Assembly (NCBI GenBank): GCA_947497945.1
Contig: CANMIP010000005.1
Location: 157,844 to 221,843 of the forward strand
DNA length: 64,000 nt
Reading direction: 5' to 3'
From: an uncultured Tropicimonas sp.
GTDB lineage: Bacteria > Pseudomonadota > Alphaproteobacteria > Rhodobacterales > Rhodobacteraceae
A program made the translations under genes and the position numbers. Under the pieces are notes generated by a model that searched no databases, was not told the DNA's origin, and worked only from the letters and a program-made list of their open reading frames with translations. Of this stretch, positions 45,614-56,883 are shown in pieces (position 1 is the stretch's first letter; every line of letters starts with the position of its first letter).

Positions 45614-45901
45614 TCAGTGCGGCTGAGGCGTGTCTTCGGGAAGCAGAAGCTCATAGAGCTGCGGGGCGGGGCGCGGCAGCTGCTCCACAAGCGGATCCTG
45701 CGGAAGGTAGATCGCCTCTTGGCCGGGCGCGATGCGGGCGACCTGGGTAACGGAGACGGAGGTGTCCAGGCGCATGGGGGTGCCCGATTCCGCACCGCCG
45801 AAACGGGCGGCGAGGGCGTCCGCGTCGAGCGCAATGTAGGCGACGCCAAATGTCAGCAGGAAGGTCGAAACGGCCACTGTAATGCGTCTGGGGATCTGCA
45901 A
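45614..45901 (-). CDS. Small membrane-anchored hypothetical protein
   Basis: A 95-residue protein with one hydrophobic segment (about 8-30: VAVSTFLLTFGVAYIALDADAL) that would anchor it in the inner membrane with a periplasmic C-terminus. The tail (PQDPLVEQLPRPAPQLYELLLPEDTPQPH) is Pro-rich. I do not recognise a family. It lies between secA and the OmpA-fusion gene on the same strand, with no clear operon link. Confidence 0.6.
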   Translation of the reverse strand: MQIPRRITVAVSTFLLTFGVAYIALDADALAARFGGAESGTPMRLDTSVSVTQVARIAPGQEAIYLPQDPLVEQLPRPAPQLYELLLPEDTPQPH

Positions 45902-45989
45902 GGCTGCCTCCTGGGAAACATATCTGCAGAAGGCTTAGCCGAGAAATTGGGCGAGGCCGTGGCACACACCGGGCTGCTTTTGGACTCCA

Positions 45990-46021
45990 AATGAAGAAAA
46001 TCCCGGCATTTTGCCGGGATT
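45990..46021 (-). terminator. Rho-independent terminator of secA
   Basis: A 10-bp perfect stem (aatcccggca / tgccgggatt) with a 3-nt loop. On the minus strand it is followed by ttcttcattt, 26 bp past the secA stop. Confidence 0.9.
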
Positions 46022-46046
46022 GTCTCTAATTTGAAAAAGGATCGGC

Positions 46047-48740
<2,694 letters not shown>

Positions 48741-48914
48741 ATCTGCTCCGCCATTACGAATTCGTGTGAGAGGACGCCTTGCCGGCCCTTCCGCGCAGCG
48801 TTACCTAGGCATCAAACGCAGAGCCGCCCGTCTCCCGGACCATCCGCGATGTAAGGGCGCGCCCTGTGAGTGTCAACGCTGCGCAAGGGCGCGGCCTCGA
48901 AGGAGCAGATCACG

Positions 48915-49766
48915 ATGTCGATGACCTACAAAACCTGGGGCGCCGGGCTCATTGCCCTCGCCATGACCGTGAGCCTGCCTGCGCAGGCCGAAGATGTGAC
49001 CGCGGAGACGGTCGTAGCGACGGTCGGCGGGGCCGAAATAACCATCGGTCACATGATCGCTGCGCGCCAGACATTGCCGGCGCAATATATGCAGTTGGAG
49101 GCAGGTGTGCTCTGGCAAGGCCTGCTCGACCAGCTTGTCCAGCAGAACGCAATGGCGCAGACGCTTGGCGACGCAGTGACCCCGGCGACGCAATTCGCCA
49201 TCGACAACACGATCTCCGGCCTGCTCGCCGGCGAGGCCATTGGCAAGGCCGTTCAGGTTGCAGTGACCGAAGAAGCGCTGCAGGCCGCCTATGAGAAGCG
49301 CTTCGCCGATGCAGAGCCCTCCAAGGAGTTCCGCGCCTCGCATATTCTCGTCGAGAGCGAAGAAGACGCGCAGGCGATCAAGGTCGAGCTCGATGGTGGT
49401 GCGGATTTCGCGGCGCTGGCAATGGAGAGATCGACCGGTCCGTCCGGCCCCAGCGGCGGCGACCTTGGCTGGTTCGGTGCAGGCATGATGGTCCCTGAAT
49501 TCGAGCAGGCCGTTGTCGCCCTGGAAGCCGGTGGCGTCTCCGATCCGGTTCAGACGCAGTTCGGCTGGCATGTGGTCAAGCTCTTCGAGACCCGCCTGTC
49601 CGATGCGCCTTCGCTGGATGATGTTCGCGGCGATCTGGCAGCGGAGATCGAGACGGCGGCCGTCGAATCGGCGCTCGACATGGCGATGGAGAAGACCGAG
49701 GTGGTCTATCCCGAGACGCAGTTCGATCCCTCCGTGCTCGACAAGGTCGAGCTCGTGGCCGAGTAA
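48915..49766 (+). CDS. Periplasmic parvulin-type peptidyl-prolyl isomerase
   Basis: A 283-residue PpiC/SurA-like chaperone. It has a signal peptide (about residues 1-27, ending SLPAQAED), an N-terminal helical chaperone region and a PPIC domain at about 133-225, with ASHILVESEEDAQAIK, GGDLGWFGAGMMVPEFEQAV and VQTQFGWHVVKLFE. aaggag precedes the ATG. It is divergent from secA and 11 bp upstream of argJ; both linkages are typical of this lineage. Confidence 0.92.
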   Translation: MSMTYKTWGAGLIALAMTVSLPAQAEDVTAETVVATVGGAEITIGHMIAARQTLPAQYMQLEAGVLWQGLLDQLVQQNAMAQTLGDAVTPATQFAIDNTISGLLAGEAIGKAVQVAVTEEALQAAYEKRFADAEPSKEFRASHILVESEEDAQAIKVELDGGADFAALAMERSTGPSGPSGGDLGWFGAGMMVPEFEQAVVALEAGGVSDPVQTQFGWHVVKLFETRLSDAPSLDDVRGDLAAEIETAAVESALDMAMEKTEVVYPETQFDPSVLDKVELVAE

Positions 49767-49777
49767 CGGAGGCTCAG

Positions 49778-51025
49778 ATGGCCGGATCGCAACCCGTCTC
49801 GCCGCTCGCCCCCAAGGCTTTTCCGGACTTGCCGGAGATCGCCGGGGCGGAATTCGCCGCCATCGAGGCGGGTGTGCGCTATTCCGGCCGTACCGACGTG
49901 ATGCTGGCGCGACTGGCGCCGGGCAGCACCGTGGCGGGGGTCTTTACCCGTTCCTCCACGCGTGCGGCGCCGGTGCTCGATTGCGAGGCCAAGCTTGCCA
50001 GCGCCGCAGCACCAGAGGCCGGCGCGGCGATCTTGGTCAATTCCGGCAATGCCAATGCCTTCACCGGCGCCGCCGGTGAGGGAGCGGTCGAGGCGATCTG
50101 CGCGGCCGTGGCCGAGACGGCCGGTGTCCCGGCGGAGCGCGTCTTCACCTCCTCGACCGGCGTGATCGGCGAGCGGTTGCCGCATGACCGGATCACGGCG
50201 CAGCTGGAGAAGCTGGTCGCGGGGCTTTCCGGCGGAGCGGTCGCAAGGGCTGCGCAGGCGATCATGACCACCGACACCTATCCCAAGGGCGCGGGCGCGG
50301 TGATCGAAACCAGCGCGGGCGAGATTCGCCTTGCCGGCATCGCCAAGGGCTCCGGCATGATCGCGCCCGACATGGCGACCATGCTGGTTTATGTCTTCAC
50401 CGATGCCGCCGTGCCGCAGCCGCTGCTGCAGCAGGCGCTCTCCTCGCTCACAGAGACCAGTTTCAACGCGATCACCGTCGATGGCGACACGTCTACCTCC
50501 GACACGCTGCTCCTCGCCGCGACCGGGCAGGGGCCGGTACAGATCGATGACCTAGAGAGCGACGCGGGCAGTGCCTTTGTCGAGGCCCTGCGCGCCGTGA
50601 TGCTCGATCTCGCGCATCAGGTCGTGCGGGATGGCGAAGGCGCGTCGAAATTCCTCGAGATCCGGGTCACGGGTGCGACCTCCGACGCGGACGCCAAGAC
50701 CGTCGCCATGGCCATCGCCAACTCGCCGCTGGTCAAGACCGCCATCGCTGGCGAGGACCCGAACTGGGGGCGCGTCGTCATGGCCGTCGGCAAGTCGGGT
50801 GCGCCCGCGGATCGGGACAGGCTGGCGATCCGTTTCGGCGATATCCTCGTCGCCGAGAAGGGTTGGGTGGCGGAGAGCTACACCGAAGAGGCGGGGGCCG
50901 CCTATATGAAGCAGCCTGAGTTGCTGCTTTCGGTCGATCTCGGGCTGGGGAGCGGCGCCTTCACCGCCTGGACCTGCGACCTGACCCACGCCTATATCTC
51001 CATCAACGCGGATTACCGCTCGTGA
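49778..51025 (+). CDS. argJ: Glutamate N-acetyltransferase / amino-acid acetyltransferase ArgJ
   Basis: A 415-residue self-cleaving enzyme. It transfers acetyl from N-acetylornithine to glutamate in the cyclic arginine pathway, and may also acetylate glutamate from acetyl-CoA. The self-cleavage site is the A-T bond in GSGMIAPDMATML (near residue 200). NSGNANAFTG and AGEDPNWGRVVMAVGKSG are other family markers, and the ISINADYRS end is conserved. The next gene begins within its last codons (GTGA). Confidence 0.97.
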   Translation: MAGSQPVSPLAPKAFPDLPEIAGAEFAAIEAGVRYSGRTDVMLARLAPGSTVAGVFTRSSTRAAPVLDCEAKLASAAAPEAGAAILVNSGNANAFTGAAGEGAVEAICAAVAETAGVPAERVFTSSTGVIGERLPHDRITAQLEKLVAGLSGGAVARAAQAIMTTDTYPKGAGAVIETSAGEIRLAGIAKGSGMIAPDMATMLVYVFTDAAVPQPLLQQALSSLTETSFNAITVDGDTSTSDTLLLAATGQGPVQIDDLESDAGSAFVEALRAVMLDLAHQVVRDGEGASKFLEIRVTGATSDADAKTVAMAIANSPLVKTAIAGEDPNWGRVVMAVGKSGAPADRDRLAIRFGDILVAEKGWVAESYTEEAGAAYMKQPELLLSVDLGLGSGAFTAWTCDLTHAYISINADYRS

Positions 51026-51420
51026 AGACGGTCCTGGTTTCCGCCGTCGCGCTGGTGGATGTCGATGGGCGGGTGCTGCTGGCGCAGCGCCCCGAAGGCA
51101 AGTCCATGGCCGGGCTCTGGGAGTTTCCGGGCGGCAAAGTCGAGCCGGGCGAGACGCCCGAACTGGCCCTGATCCGCGAGCTGCAGGAGGAGCTGGGCAT
51201 CGATACCTGGGCCTCCTGTCTCGCGCCGCTGACTTTCGCCAGCCATAGTTACGAGAGTTTCCACCTTCTGATGCCGCTCTTCATCTGTCGCAAGTGGAAC
51301 GGCACACCGGTGTCGCGGGAGGGGCAGGCGCTGAAATGGGTCCGCGGGGGCGCGCTGCGCGACTACCCGATGCCGGCGGCAGACATTCCGCTCATCCCGC
51401 ATATACGGGAATGGCTCTGA
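51022..51420 (+). CDS. mutT: 8-oxo-dGTP diphosphatase (MutT, Nudix)
   Basis: A 132-residue Nudix hydrolase that removes mutagenic 8-oxo-dGTP. The Nudix box is complete: GGKVEPGETPELALIRELQEELGI (about residues 37-60). It starts with GTG overlapping argJ, so expression is coupled. Confidence 0.95.
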   Translation: MKTVLVSAVALVDVDGRVLLAQRPEGKSMAGLWEFPGGKVEPGETPELALIRELQEELGIDTWASCLAPLTFASHSYESFHLLMPLFICRKWNGTPVSREGQALKWVRGGALRDYPMPAADIPLIPHIREWL

Positions 51421-51550
51421 CAGCGCAGTGCGTTCCGGCGTGCTCACAGCGCGTCCGGGGGCCGAAACGGGGAGCGGGCCACACATGGGGGCGCTCCGGG
51501 CGCGTCCTGTTCCGTGCAATCCGCTCGCATTTGCTTCCATCATCGGTAAT

Positions 51551-52102
51551 ATGCCAGCGAAACATCAACGACATCTGGACAATACCGTGACCAGCACAGC
51601 GCCGCGCCGCATCGTTTCTTCCCGTCATCTCGCCGAGGGCGAGGGCTGGGAGATGTCGGAATTCGAGTATGGCCTGATCATTGTGCACAACGCCTTCAAC
51701 CGCTGGATGCAGCGCTGCATGACGGCCGCTGGTGGGGCGGATCTGGGGCCGCTGGAGATTCTCGTCCTCCATCATGTCAATCACCGGGACCGGGAAAAGC
51801 GGCTGTCCGATATCTGCTTCCTGCTCAATATCGAGGACATGCACACGGTGAACTACGCCCTCCGGAAGCTGCTGAAGGCAGATCTCCTGGTCTCCGAGAA
51901 GCGGGGAAAGGAAGTTTTCTACAGCGCATCGGAGACGGGCCGGAAGCTCTGCGACCGGTATCGGGAGATCCGGGAGCAATGCCTGCTGGAGCCGCTCCTG
52001 CAGGGGGGCAGTGACGGCGAACAGTTGCGCGCCGTGGCGTCCTTCCTGAGGACGCTTTCGGGGCAATACGACCAGGCAAGCCGGGCCGCAGCCTCGCTCT
52101 GA
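51551..52102 (+). CDS. MarR-like winged-helix regulator
   Basis: A 183-residue DNA-binding protein of the MarR-like winged-helix type. The helix-turn-helix region is about residues 60-130 (GPLEILVLHHVNHRDREKRLSDICFLLN, VNYALRKLLKADLLVSEKRGKEVFYSASETG). It is transcribed toward the TRAP operon, with 18 bp between stops. Such regulators often sit beside TRAP genes in this group, so control of the TRAP/pxp unit is plausible. An unusual run of 40 residues precedes the domain. Confidence 0.82.
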   Translation: MPAKHQRHLDNTVTSTAPRRIVSSRHLAEGEGWEMSEFEYGLIIVHNAFNRWMQRCMTAAGGADLGPLEILVLHHVNHRDREKRLSDICFLLNIEDMHTVNYALRKLLKADLLVSEKRGKEVFYSASETGRKLCDRYREIREQCLLEPLLQGGSDGEQLRAVASFLRTLSGQYDQASRAAASL

Positions 52103-52120
52103 GGCTGCGACCCCAGCGGG

Positions 52121-53431
52121 TCAATTCCCCATGGCGTCGGGCAGCATGGTCACGATGCCCGGGAAGACGGTGATCAGCAGCAGCCCCAGCATCAGCAGCA
52201 GGAAAAAGGGCAGCGCGGCCTTGGCGACGCGCAGGATGTCGATCCCCGTCAGCCCCTGGATCACGAAGAGGTTGAAGCCCACGGGCGGGGTGATCTGGCT
52301 CATCTCGACCACGAGCACGAGAAAGATGCCGAACCAGAGCGGGTCGATGCCGACGGCCTGCACGATGGGAAGGATGATCGAGGTGGTCAGTACGACGACC
52401 GAGATCCCGTCGAGGAAGCACCCAAGCAGCACAAAGAACACTGTCAGCACCGCGAGCAGCGCGTTGGGCGAGAGGTCGAACGTGCCGATCCAGGCGGCGA
52501 GGTTGCGCGGGATGCCGGTGAAGCCCATGGCGATGGCGAGGAAACCCGCGCCAAAGAGGATCAGCGCAATCATGCAGGAGGTCCGGGTGGCCGACATCAG
52601 CGCTGCGACGAATTCCTTGCGCCCGAAGCTGCCGGTCATCACCGCCAGCACGGTTGCCAGCACCACGCCCACGGCCGCCGCATCGGTCGGCGAGGCGACG
52701 CCAGTATAGATCGTCCCGATCACGCCGGCGATCAGCAGCATCACCGGCAGCAGGCGGCGGGAGGCGACGAACTTCTCCCGCAGGGACATCGTGTCGTCCT
52801 CCTTCGGGATCGAGTTGGGCGACATCCAGGCGCGGAGCATCACGTAACCGCCGAAGAGGCAGACCAGCATGAAGCCGGGCAGGATGCCGGCGATGAAGAG
52901 CCGGGCGATGGACTGCTCGGTGGCCACGCCATAGACGATCAGGATGATCGAGGGCGGGATCAGGAAGCCGAGCGTGGCAGAGCCGGCGAGCGTGCCGAGG
53001 ATCAGGTCTTCGGGATAGCCGCGCTCCTTGAGTTCGGGCACGGACATGCGCCCGATCGTGGCGGCTGTCGCGGCCGAGGAGCCGGAGACGGCGGCGAAGA
53101 TCGCACAGCCGAGCACGTTCACATGCAGCAGGCGGCCCGGAAGGCGGGTCAGCCAGGGGGCAAGGCCGGAGAACATGTCTTCCGAGAGCCTTGATCGGAG
53201 CAGGATCTCTCCCATCAGGATGAAGAGCGGCAGGGCGGCCAGGGGCCAGGAGTGGCTGTGGCCCCAGAGCGTGGTGGCCAACACCAGCCCGGCGGGCGCG
53301 TTGGAGAAGGCGACAATCGCGACGAAGGCCATGATCATCAGCGACAGCGCCACCCAGAGGCCGGAGGCCAGCAGCGCGATCAGCAGGGTGAGGAGGATGC
53401 CGAAGATGACGGGATCGGACAGTTCGGCCAT
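52121..53431 (-). CDS. TRAP transporter large permease (DctM)
   Basis: A 436-residue inner-membrane protein with about twelve hydrophobic segments, the sodium-driven transport subunit. Family motifs are LPLFILMGEILLRSRL, CAIFAAVSGSSAATAATIG and GSATLGFLIPPSIILIVYG, plus EMSQITPPVGFNLFVIQGLTG near the C-terminus. The start MAELSDPVIFG is 4 bp after the DctQ stop. The tail ends TMLPDAMGN. Confidence 0.95.
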   Translation of the reverse strand: MAELSDPVIFGILLTLLIALLASGLWVALSLMIMAFVAIVAFSNAPAGLVLATTLWGHSHSWPLAALPLFILMGEILLRSRLSEDMFSGLAPWLTRLPGRLLHVNVLGCAIFAAVSGSSAATAATIGRMSVPELKERGYPEDLILGTLAGSATLGFLIPPSIILIVYGVATEQSIARLFIAGILPGFMLVCLFGGYVMLRAWMSPNSIPKEDDTMSLREKFVASRRLLPVMLLIAGVIGTIYTGVASPTDAAAVGVVLATVLAVMTGSFGRKEFVAALMSATRTSCMIALILFGAGFLAIAMGFTGIPRNLAAWIGTFDLSPNALLAVLTVFFVLLGCFLDGISVVVLTTSIILPIVQAVGIDPLWFGIFLVLVVEMSQITPPVGFNLFVIQGLTGIDILRVAKAALPFFLLLMLGLLLITVFPGIVTMLPDAMGN

Positions 53432-53435
53432 GATC

Positions 53436-53960
53436 TTACTCCGATCCGAAATCGATGAGCACCGGGCGACCGCTGCGCAGCGACTCAACCAGCGTGTCCA
53501 GCAGCGCCAAGGTCAGCAGGCCGAGGCCGACAACCATGGTGGTTTGCGGGATCCAGAGCGGCACGGCGACGATGCCCGGCGAGGTGTCGCCGTAATGCAG
53601 GCTTTCGGCCAGCAGCAACACGGAGAACCAGGTCGCGTAGCCGACCATCGCCCCGCCGAGGGCGAGCGACAGGATCTCGGCGATCCACTGGCCGCGCGGC
53701 GGCAGCCGCGACACCAGCAGGTTCACCCGGATATGCGCCCCGGCCCGCAACGTGTAGGCCATGGCGAGGAAACTTGCCGCCGCCAGCGCAAAACCAGCAA
53801 AATCCGCATAAGAGGGGATCGTGTAGGAGAGCGACGGCCCTCCGATCCGCGCGAGGATGTTCAGCCCCACCTGGGCCGAGACGAGCAGGCAGATCGCCAG
53901 GATACTGAGCGCAGCCAGCCCGCCCGCGGCGGTGTAGAGCGCATCAAGGACACGTCGCAT
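53436..53960 (-). CDS. TRAP transporter small permease (DctQ)
   Basis: A 174-residue protein with four transmembrane segments, the DctQ membrane partner. Visible blocks are NILARIGGPSLSYTIPSYADFAGFALAAASFLAMAYTLRAGAHIRVNLL, the DctQ signature region, and IPQTTMVVGLGLLTLALLDTLVESL. It lies between dctP and dctM, and a strong hairpin separates it from dctP. Confidence 0.92.
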   Translation of the reverse strand: MRRVLDALYTAAGGLAALSILAICLLVSAQVGLNILARIGGPSLSYTIPSYADFAGFALAAASFLAMAYTLRAGAHIRVNLLVSRLPPRGQWIAEILSLALGGAMVGYATWFSVLLLAESLHYGDTSPGIVAVPLWIPQTTMVVGLGLLTLALLDTLVESLRSGRPVLIDFGSE

Positions 53961-53984
53961 ACGGGGTTCCCCTCGATAGGAAGA

Positions 53985-54010
53985 GGCCCCCCGCGAGAAA
54001 ACGGGGGGCC
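53985..54010 (-). terminator. Intercistronic hairpin between dctP and dctQ
   Basis: A perfect 9-bp GC stem ggccccccg / cggggggcc with an 8-nt loop; on the minus strand it is followed by tcttcctat. It lies 7 bp after the binding-protein stop. Partial termination or RNA stabilisation here would give many binding proteins per permease, as is common in such operons. Confidence 0.75.
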
Positions 54011-54017
54011 ATCGGGA

Positions 54018-54980
54018 TTACATCTTGTAGGCGTCGAGAATGGCCTTCGCCTCGTCGGAGGCGGTCTCGTTCCACTTCTCCAGCATCTGCGCGCCGATGG
54101 CCTGCAGGCCGGAGACCAGCTCTTCGGAGGGCTGGACGATGGTGATGCCGTTCTCCTCCATCACCTTGGTCTTGGCGGCGGCCTCTTCCTTGGACATCTC
54201 CCAGCCGCGGGTCTCGGCGGCGGCGGCGGCGGCCAGCACGGCTTCCTGCACGGAGGGGTCCAGCTTGTCGAAGACGCGTTTGTTCACCACGACGACGTTC
54301 TTGGGCACCCAGGCGTCGATGGCGGTGTAATGGGTGACGAAGTCCCAGGCCTTGGAGTTGGCGCCGGTGGAGGGCGAGGTGATCATCGCCTCGACCTGGC
54401 CGGTGGAGAAGGCCTGCGGGATGTCGGCGGCCTCGATCTGCACCGGCGCGGCCTTGGCCAGCGTGGCGAACTCTTCCAGCGCGGCGTTATAGGCGCGGAA
54501 ACGGAGGCCGGCGAGGTCATCGACCGTCGCGATCTCGCCATTGGTGTAGAGACCCTGGGCCGGCCACGGCACCGAGAAGAGCGGCATCAGCCCTTCCTTG
54601 GCCAACAGCTCGGTCACGACCGGCTTCTGGGCTTCCCAGAGCTTGGCGGCATCCTCGTAAGAGGTGGCGACGAAGGGCTGGCTGTCGAGACCGTAGGCGA
54701 GGTCGTCATTGGACAGGCGCGACAGGAAGAACTCCCCGATCGGCACCTGCCGGGAGCGGACGGCGTTCTTGATCTCGGCATGGGGGAAGAGCGAGTTGGC
54801 CGAGTGGACGGTGATTTCGAGCCCGCCATCGGTCGCGGCCGCGACTTCCTCGGCGAAGCTGCGGATGTTCTGCGTGTGGAAGGTCGCATCGCCATAGGGG
54901 GTGGGCATGTCCCACGTCTCGGCGGCAACCGGACCGGCAATCGCCAATGCGGCCAGGGCGGGCGCGGCAAACCTGATCAT
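54018..54980 (-). CDS. TRAP transporter substrate-binding protein (DctP)
   Basis: A 320-residue periplasmic binding protein. The signal peptide is MIRFAAPALAALAIAGPVAA, with mature ETWDMPTPYGDATFHTQNIRSFAEEVAAAT. The conserved ligand-binding Arg is in LAGLRFRAYNAALEEFATL. A gag-gag ribosome site lies 8 nt before the ATG. It is the first gene of a dctP-dctQ-dctM unit and divergent from the 5-oxoprolinase genes, 152 bp away, which suggests pyroglutamate or a similar carboxylated lactam as ligand. Confidence 0.93.
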   Translation of the reverse strand: MIRFAAPALAALAIAGPVAAETWDMPTPYGDATFHTQNIRSFAEEVAAATDGGLEITVHSANSLFPHAEIKNAVRSRQVPIGEFFLSRLSNDDLAYGLDSQPFVATSYEDAAKLWEAQKPVVTELLAKEGLMPLFSVPWPAQGLYTNGEIATVDDLAGLRFRAYNAALEEFATLAKAAPVQIEAADIPQAFSTGQVEAMITSPSTGANSKAWDFVTHYTAIDAWVPKNVVVVNKRVFDKLDPSVQEAVLAAAAAAETRGWEMSKEEAAAKTKVMEENGITIVQPSEELVSGLQAIGAQMLEKWNETASDEAKAILDAYKM

Positions 54981-55132
54981 CTTCTTCACTCCTGCTGGTT
55001 CCTCCCGGTGCTTCCGGGTGTTGATGATGTCATCAAGGACATAACGTTGACAATTTTCAAGCGTTTTGTAACTTATACCTGCCCGACTTCTTTGGAGTTT
55101 GACAATAAACCGCTCAAAAAGGCAGCATCGGT

Positions 55133-55870
55133 GTGAAAACAGATCAAGACGTGAGCTTTCCGCAGATCGTTCCCTTGGGCGTTGACGGCCTTCTGGTGCG
55201 ATTCGCGGATCGTTTCGATGACGGCGCCAACCGCGCGGCGCTTGCCTTCCGAGATGTCGTCGGGGCGCTGAAAGGGGTGGAGGAAACTTCCACCTCCCTT
55301 TGCGCCGTCTATCTCCGGTTCGATCCGCACGCATTGCCGCACGCGCTTCTCGAGGACAGGCTGCGAGCACGACTCGAAGAGCAGGATTGGTACACGGCAC
55401 CCCTGCCTGCCAATCACAGGATCTGGCGGATCCCGACGGTCTATGGCGGCGCGCATGGCCCTCAGCTCGAGGATGCCGCCGACATGGCCGGCTCCGATCC
55501 GGACAGCGCTATCGAGGAACTGTCTTCGACGCGTCTGCGTGTCATGGCCATCGGTTTTGCGCCCGGATTTCCGTATCTTGGCCAGCTTTCCGCGCGCTGG
55601 GACCTGCCGCGCCATGACGACCTGACCACAACCGTGCCGCCCGGCGCTCTTGGCCTGGCCATTCGCCAATTTGTTCTCTTTCCCACCGAAAGCCCCACCG
55701 GTTGGCGCCACATTGCCACGACCGCGTTTCGCGGCTTCCGGCCGGGTCACGACAATCCTTTCCCGCTGCAACCCGGGGACGAGATCACCTTTGCCGCCGC
55801 CGACGCGCGGGATTTCCACCGTCTCGCGGAGCTCCCGGATGGCGGCGCAACCTGCGAGCCGGCGCGATGA
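55133..55870 (+). CDS. pxpB: 5-oxoprolinase subunit PxpB
   Basis: A 245-residue subunit of bacterial 5-oxoprolinase (formerly allophanate hydrolase subunit 1/KipI-like). It hydrolyses 5-oxoproline to glutamate with ATP, in complex with PxpA and PxpC. Motifs are ALPHALLEDRLRARL, IPTVYGGAHGPQLEDAADMAG, VMAIGFAPGFPYLGQL, TVPPGALGLAIRQFVLFPTESPTGW and the end NPFPLQPGDEITF. The frame opens with a GTG. It overlaps pxpC by 4 nt. Confidence 0.94.
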   Translation: MKTDQDVSFPQIVPLGVDGLLVRFADRFDDGANRAALAFRDVVGALKGVEETSTSLCAVYLRFDPHALPHALLEDRLRARLEEQDWYTAPLPANHRIWRIPTVYGGAHGPQLEDAADMAGSDPDSAIEELSSTRLRVMAIGFAPGFPYLGQLSARWDLPRHDDLTTTVPPGALGLAIRQFVLFPTESPTGWRHIATTAFRGFRPGHDNPFPLQPGDEITFAAADARDFHRLAELPDGGATCEPAR

Positions 55871-56883
55871 CCGGCCTGATTCTCCACCGAACGGGTCCGG
55901 GAACCAGCGTGCAGGACCTTGGCCGCGCCGGCTACCTCGCCCAGGGGCTTTCCCGCGGTGGCGCCGCAGACCCGATCGCGCTGGCCGAAGGGGCAGCACT
56001 GCTGAACCAGTCCCCTACACTTGCCGCGCTTGAAGTTATCTCCAGCGTCGAAGTCGAGGTCACGGCGCCCATATGGATCGCGCTCACTGGCGCACCGAAA
56101 AAGGCCAGCAGGAATGGCCAGCCGCTGGCCTGGAATGCGAGCCACTTGCTGGTGCCGGGCGAGCGGCTGCACCTTGGACCCGCGACGGCGGGCAGCTACG
56201 CCTACCTGCATGTGGCCGGCGGTATTGCGACGCCGCAGCTGGTCGGGGGGCGCGGCGCGCATCTCACCGCCGGGCTCGGCGCAGCCATTGTCGACGGGGC
56301 GCGCCTGCCAATCGGTCCGGCAACAGAGCCCGCTCTCAACGCGCGCGCACTGCCCTTCGAGGATCGTTTTGGTGGGGGCGAGATCCGTATGCTTGCCGGT
56401 CCGCAAACCAGCCTTTTTCCTCCTGACGTGTTTGAGCGCTTCCTCGCCACGTCCTTCACGCGCACCGCCTGGGCGAACCGGCAGGGCGTGAAGCTTGGCC
56501 ACACGGGGGAGGGCTTCCGTCCAGCCGAGGGGCTGAACCTGATCTCGGAGGTCATTGTGCCCGGCGACATCCAGGTGACTGGCGACGGTACCCCCTATGT
56601 TCTCGGCCCGGAATGCCAGACAATCGGGGGCTATCCGCGCATCGGAACGGTTGCTCCGGAGGACCTTCCCCGCGTCATGCAGGCGACGCCTGGCGCGCAG
56701 CTGCGCTTCCGTCTCGTTACGCTCGACGAGGCGCTGGCATCCCATCGGGCCATCGAGCAACTTCACGCGGCAGCGCAGCAGAGATTGCTGGCGCAGGAGC
56801 GCGACCCTTACAGCGCCCTGATGGCACATAACCTGATCTCGGGCGTGGCAATCGACATTCTGGAAAACGAGGACGGCGCATGA
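55867..56883 (+). CDS. pxpC: 5-oxoprolinase subunit PxpC
   Basis: A 338-residue subunit of 5-oxoprolinase (biotin-dependent carboxyltransferase-like, KipA family). Family stretches are GPGTSVQDLGRAGYLAQGLSRGG, AALEVISSVEVEVT, GAPKKASRNGQPLAWN, AYLHVAGGIATPQLVGG, and VPGDIQVTGDGTPYVLGPECQTIGGYPRIGTVAPEDLPRV. The ATG overlaps the pxpB stop, and the stop overlaps the pxpA ATG, so the three are coupled. Confidence 0.94.
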   Translation: MTGLILHRTGPGTSVQDLGRAGYLAQGLSRGGAADPIALAEGAALLNQSPTLAALEVISSVEVEVTAPIWIALTGAPKKASRNGQPLAWNASHLLVPGERLHLGPATAGSYAYLHVAGGIATPQLVGGRGAHLTAGLGAAIVDGARLPIGPATEPALNARALPFEDRFGGGEIRMLAGPQTSLFPPDVFERFLATSFTRTAWANRQGVKLGHTGEGFRPAEGLNLISEVIVPGDIQVTGDGTPYVLGPECQTIGGYPRIGTVAPEDLPRVMQATPGAQLRFRLVTLDEALASHRAIEQLHAAAQQRLLAQERDPYSALMAHNLISGVAIDILENEDGA

